From Burkholderiales bacterium (GTDB lineage Bacteria; Pseudomonadota; Gammaproteobacteria; Burkholderiales; Ga0077523), in contig JAIESW010000029.1 in the NCBI GenBank assembly GCA_019745565.1, forward strand, positions 124,001-188,000: a stretch of DNA of 64,000 nt. The letters run 5' to 3'. The position numbers and the translations under genes are program-made. The notes beneath the pieces were generated by a model that made no database searches, was not told the DNA's origin, and worked only from the letters and a program-made list of their open reading frames with translations. This document shows positions 61,105 through 64,000 of the stretch, one piece after another (positions within the stretch are counted from its first letter, which is position 1; each line of letters begins with the position of its first letter).

Positions 61105-62865
61105 TCAGCGCGCTTCGGCCGTCTTCGCCGCGTCCGGCCCTTCGTCCAGGTAGCGGAAGCGGATCCACCCGGCGTTCATCTCCTCCCAGGTCTGGTCGCC
61201 CCAACGCACGGTCTTGTCCGGGTCGGGATTCGCGGGATTCTGCGCGGAGTTGTCCCAGGTCATGTCGAAGACGATCCTGGTGCCGGCCGGGAAGACTTTG
61301 GGCTCCTCGAAGATGTACACCGTCTGCCAGTTGAAGTCGTACTTCGGTACGTTGAGCAGCACCTCCTGACGCCCGTCCGGATAGACGGCCGTGAACCGCG
61401 AAGCCTTGCCGCGCAGGTGGGCATGGGGCATCAGCGTGTACACCATCACCGGGCGGTCATAGACGTATTCCACCGTCTCGGTGTGGGCCTTGGCATGCGG
61501 CGGTATGGAGAGGTTGCCCTTGTACAGGAACGTGAGGCGCAGCGGATGCTGCGGCGGTTTGTCGGCGAAGTAGTAGCCGACACGCGTCACGTCGCGGATG
61601 CTCTTCCCGTTCGGCGTGTAGTGCATCTGGAACTGAAGCTGCGCATTCTTGCGCAGCAGCACGCCGGTGTCGTCCGGATAGAAGAACGTGTTCTTGCCGG
61701 GCGAATAGCCGCCGAAAGCCGCAAGCTGTCCCACACGCACTTCCTGGGACTGCGCATCGTCGATCCCGGTCAACACGTGATGCACCACCGATCGATCGCC
61801 GGGCAGGACTTCCACGCCGCGGACCCAGACGTCGCGCCCTACCGGATTCGGGAGACTTGGATACCGGTAGTTCACCACGCCGGTCGCGGGCACATCGAAT
61901 GCAGGGACTTCGACCACCAGGTCCGGCGTGCCGAGCGTCCATTCGGAGGGGACCGGCGTCTGCGATGTCAGCGGGTCCGGACCTGCGCCGCGCGGCGCAC
62001 CCGCCTCGATCCAGTGCACCAGCGTCTGCAACTCCGTCGTGCTCAACGAACGATCGCCGACGAAGTGGCCATACTGCGGATCAGCGTGCCAGGGCGGCAT
62101 GCGCTTGGTGCGGAGCACCTCGCGGATCATCGGCGCGAACCCGCGCACCATGTCGTAGCTGGTCATTGCCCAGGGCGCGACACCACCGTTGCGATGACAC
62201 GCGACGCAGTTCTTCTGCAGCAACGGTGCGATGGTCTCCGAATAGGAGATGGCCGCGTGAGCGCTGGTCCGACCCCGCTCGGGAAAGTTGACGAGGCAAC
62301 CAGCGGTCTGCGTTCGTGTGGTCGCCACCGGTTGCCCCGCGAGCATCGCGTCCAGCGCGTCGGCCAGATAGCGCTTGGTCGGCACCGGCTTCTGCTTCTC
62401 GTAGTCGAGACGGTCGTCCAGTGCACCGCGATACGTGAGTTGCCAGGTCTTCGGATCGATCACGAAGACTTCGGCCGTGCGTTCGACGCCGAGCGCCTCC
62501 CCGACCAGTTGCGCTTCGTCCTTCAGCACCGGAATGTCGAACCCGAACTCCTTTGCTTCCGTGACGATGGCCGTGCGGTCGTCCTGGAGGTTGGAGTTGA
62601 TCAGCAGGAACTCGACCCCGCGGTCGCGGTAGCTGTCACGAAGTTCGCGCAATGCGGGCAGCGCCTGACGCACGATGGGGCAGCCGTTGCCTTGCACCAT
62701 CAAGACCACGGCCTTGGCGTCCGATAGATAGCGGAGCTCGTGGGAGACGCCGTTCTGGTCGAGCAGGCGGAAGTTGTCGACGCGGTCGCCGGGGGCGGCG
62801 GCGTATGTGGCATCGAGGGAGCAAATATTCGCGATAAGCAGGCTTGAGAAGAGGATGCGTTTCAT
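61105..62865 (-). CDS. Secreted redoxin / cytochrome c / dicopper type II monooxygenase-like fusion
   Basis: A 586-residue exported protein. After a signal peptide (to about residue 24) comes a redoxin/TlpA-like domain (about 25-180) with a single Cys at 62 ('GNGCPIVRQ', not CxxC). A c-type heme site 'CVACH' follows at 220-224. The C-terminal half resembles peptidylglycine/dopamine copper monooxygenases: 'VVHHVLTG' (His362-363), 'HYTPNG' (His415), 'MPHAHLRG' (His481, His483) and 'EEMNAGW' (possible Met ligand) map to the CuH and CuM ligands. Location periplasmic. Reaction unknown; copper and heme use is inferred. It is convergent with bufABC. Confidence 0.82.
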   Translation of the reverse strand: MKRILFSSLLIANICSLDATYAAAPGDRVDNFRLLDQNGVSHELRYLSDAKAVVLMVQGNGCPIVRQALPALRELRDSYRDRGVEFLLINSNLQDDRTAIVTEAKEFGFDIPVLKDEAQLVGEALGVERTAEVFVIDPKTWQLTYRGALDDRLDYEKQKPVPTKRYLADALDAMLAGQPVATTRTQTAGCLVNFPERGRTSAHAAISYSETIAPLLQKNCVACHRNGGVAPWAMTSYDMVRGFAPMIREVLRTKRMPPWHADPQYGHFVGDRSLSTTELQTLVHWIEAGAPRGAGPDPLTSQTPVPSEWTLGTPDLVVEVPAFDVPATGVVNYRYPSLPNPVGRDVWVRGVEVLPGDRSVVHHVLTGIDDAQSQEVRVGQLAAFGGYSPGKNTFFYPDDTGVLLRKNAQLQFQMHYTPNGKSIRDVTRVGYYFADKPPQHPLRLTFLYKGNLSIPPHAKAHTETVEYVYDRPVMVYTLMPHAHLRGKASRFTAVYPDGRQEVLLNVPKYDFNWQTVYIFEEPKVFPAGTRIVFDMTWDNSAQNPANPDPDKTVRWGDQTWEEMNAGWIRFRYLDEGPDAAKTAEAR

Positions 62866-63001
62866 CGCGGATTCCCAAAGCTCGAAGAGCGCACATTTTG
62901 CGCCACAAGATTCGGTTGGAGCAGGCGAACTTCCTTCGGCAGTTTAGAGCACGAGTTCGGTGTTACACTGAAACCGTGTCTTTTTATGGTGTGAGTCGAC
63001 C

Positions 63002-63244
63002 ATGAAGAACGTTACGATCACGCTCGACGAGGAAGTCGCGGCTTGGGCGCGGGTTCACGCTGCGCGGCAAGACATGAGCGTTTCCAGAATGATCGGGAGA
63101 ATGCTCGAGCAACGTATGCGCGAATCGGCGGAGTACGAGGAATCGATGCGCCGTTTTCTCGCCCGCAAGCCGGTCAAGGTGAGCCGTGGCCGTGCCCGCT
63201 ATCCGACGCGAGAGGAGTTGCATGATCGCTCCCGTCTTCGTTGA
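63002..63244 (+). CDS. Ribbon-helix-helix antitoxin (VapB-like)
   Basis: An 80-residue protein. The N-terminus 'MKNVTITLDEEVAAWARVHAARQDMSVSRMIGRMLEQRM' is a ribbon-helix-helix DNA-binding domain. The charged C-terminal part would wrap the toxin. It overlaps the toxin gene by 23 bp, the classical antitoxin-first arrangement. The pair probably represses its own promoter, which lies in the roughly 135 bp upstream. Confidence 0.85.
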   Translation: MKNVTITLDEEVAAWARVHAARQDMSVSRMIGRMLEQRMRESAEYEESMRRFLARKPVKVSRGRARYPTREELHDRSRLR

Positions 63245-63728
63245 CACCAACGTCATCGTCTATGCGCGGGACGCTCGGGAGCCAACCAAGCAGCGGCTGG
63301 CGGAGTCGTGGCTCGAGCACTTGTGGCGAGAGCGATTGGGGCGCACCAGTTTTCAGGTTCTATCGGAGTACTACGTCAGCGTCACCCGGAGATTGGATCC
63401 GGGACTGAGTCCGGAAGAAGCCTGGGATGATGTGAACGCTCTGCAGGCCTGGAATCCTCGCCCTGTCGATCGCGCCGTTCTCGAACGCGGCCGTGCTGTG
63501 GAGGCACGGTATCGCATTTCGTGGTGGGACAGCCTCGTGGTGGCGGCGGCCCAACTCGAAGGATGCGCGGTACTGCTCACGGAAGACCTCCAGGACGGTG
63601 CCCAGTTTGACGGCGTGACTGTGCGAAGTCCCTTCACGCTTTCGATCGCGGAGTCGAGGGCGGTCTATGCGGTCGTGCCGCCAACATCCCTCCATCCGCC
63701 GCGAGGCAGGCCACGTCGGACTGCTTGA
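63222..63728 (+). CDS. PIN-domain toxin (VapC-like ribonuclease)
   Basis: A 168-residue PIN-domain protein with 'VFVDTNVIVYARD' (Asp), 'QVLSEYYV' (Glu), 'SWWDSLVVAAA' (Asp) and 'LLTEDLQDG' (Asp), the four acidic metal ligands. Such toxins cleave tRNA or rRNA. The C-terminal about 30 residues are an extra Pro/Arg-rich tail. ATG 63222 has a GAGGAG site. It forms a VapBC-type pair with the upstream antitoxin and ends eight bp from the soxX stop codon, convergently. Confidence 0.9.
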   Translation: MIAPVFVDTNVIVYARDAREPTKQRLAESWLEHLWRERLGRTSFQVLSEYYVSVTRRLDPGLSPEEAWDDVNALQAWNPRPVDRAVLERGRAVEARYRISWWDSLVVAAAQLEGCAVLLTEDLQDGAQFDGVTVRSPFTLSIAESRAVYAVVPPTSLHPPRGRPRRTA

Positions 63729-63735
63729 AGGGCGG

Positions 63736-64000
63736 CTACCGGTTGACCGGCGACTCCGAATCGAGCAGAAAAGCGGCCGTATCGGCGATCTCCTGCGGCG
63801 TCAGCCAGCCGTTGGTACCGAAGCGTGGCATGTGGGAGCAGGGCGCGAACGCCTGCGCATTCCAGATCTTCTCGTAGACGAACTTCTGCGTCTCGGGCGT
63901 GTTGCCGAGTCGTTTGCCGTAGCCGGTGAGGCTGGGTCCGAGATTACCGGCGGCGACCTCCTTCGTGGCCATCGTGTGGCACGCGTAGCAGTTGCCGCCG
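63736..64000 (-). CDS. soxX: SoxX-like c-type cytochrome, C-terminal part
   Basis: C-terminal 87 codons of a monoheme cytochrome whose start lies beyond the right edge. The heme motif 'CYACH' lies at the window end. 'NLGPSLTGYG', 'MPRFGTNGWLTPQEIADTAAFLLDSESPVN' and its terminal residues match SoxX, the cytochrome partner of SoxA. Met in 'MPRFG' is the likely sixth ligand. Same strand as soxB, which suggests they were once in one operon. Confidence 0.85.
   Translation of the reverse strand, partial: GGNCYACHTMATKEVAAGNLGPSLTGYGKRLGNTPETQKFVYEKIWNAQAFAPCSHMPRFGTNGWLTPQEIADTAAFLLDSESPVNR

Noticed and set aside
1-64000. CRISPR arrays, rRNA, tRNA, prophage or IS elements
   Set aside because: No regularly spaced direct repeats, no cloverleaf or rRNA-like stretch and no transposase or integrase gene were seen by reading; only the palindromic intergenic repeats look mobile.

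Overview
The window is a GC-rich, densely packed piece of a bacterial chromosome. It has no rRNA, tRNA, CRISPR, phage or transposase gene that I can recognise. The mix of genes fits an aerobic, metabolically versatile proteobacterium, most likely a betaproteobacterium of the Burkholderiales type. That mix includes a Bug/TctC solute-binding protein, Sox thiosulfate oxidation, a class III PHA synthase, a molybdenum hydroxylase, several ACS-family MFS importers and many alpha/beta hydrolases and SDRs. The taxonomic placement is inference.

Layout. 1-3.7 kb: minus-strand operon of an MFS importer, an acyl-CoA ligase and a ThDP-dependent lyase or synthase that runs off the left edge. 4.4-8.4 kb: an alpha/beta hydrolase, then the class III polyhydroxyalkanoate operon (SDR, phaE, phaC). 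8.7-14.5 kb: a DUF4124-like periplasmic protein, the FAD subunit and the fused FeS/Mo subunit of a xanthine-dehydrogenase-family hydroxylase, and a 6-hydroxynicotinate-reductase-like protein, translationally coupled. 14.7-22.1 kb: a FrnE-like DsbA protein, a PLP dehydratase, a leucine-carboxymethyltransferase-like protein, an MHYT-GGDEF-EAL c-di-GMP enzyme, a DUF1015 protein and an aminotransferase. 22.3-26.3 kb: an HxlR regulator with a perfect operator palindrome, leading into MATE, MFS and SDR genes. 26.3-41.7 kb: assorted accessory metabolism (hydrolases, cupin, SDR, amidase with MFS importer, Tat-exported amidohydrolase, TctC protein, AraC regulator, VOC protein, metallo-beta-lactamase-fold protein).

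41.8-57.1 kb is a coherent catabolic island on the minus strand. It holds an APC permease, a GlpA-like dehydrogenase with a BFD-type iron-sulfur tail, an FAD/NAD oxidoreductase, a glycerol-kinase-like FGGY kinase, EutA, a single-chain EutB-EutC fusion, a glutamine-synthetase-like gamma-glutamyl ligase, an iron alcohol dehydrogenase, a gamma-glutamyl amide hydrolase and an aldehyde dehydrogenase. It encodes two possible routes for an amino alcohol: B12-dependent deamination, and gamma-glutamylation followed by oxidation and hydrolysis. The EutB half lacks the Asp that holds the substrate amine in E. coli, and the kinase lacks the glycerol-binding Arg of GlpK, so the true substrate may not be simple ethanolamine or glycerol.

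57.3-64 kb: soxB and the end of soxX lie in the same direction but are separated by a bufferin RiPP operon (bufABC, copper-linked), a fused redoxin/cytochrome c/dicopper-monooxygenase-like secreted protein and a VapBC-type toxin-antitoxin pair.

A family of about 90-bp palindromic intergenic repeats (four full and two half copies, always outside genes) is scattered from 22 to 45 kb. It is the clearest non-coding structure in the window.
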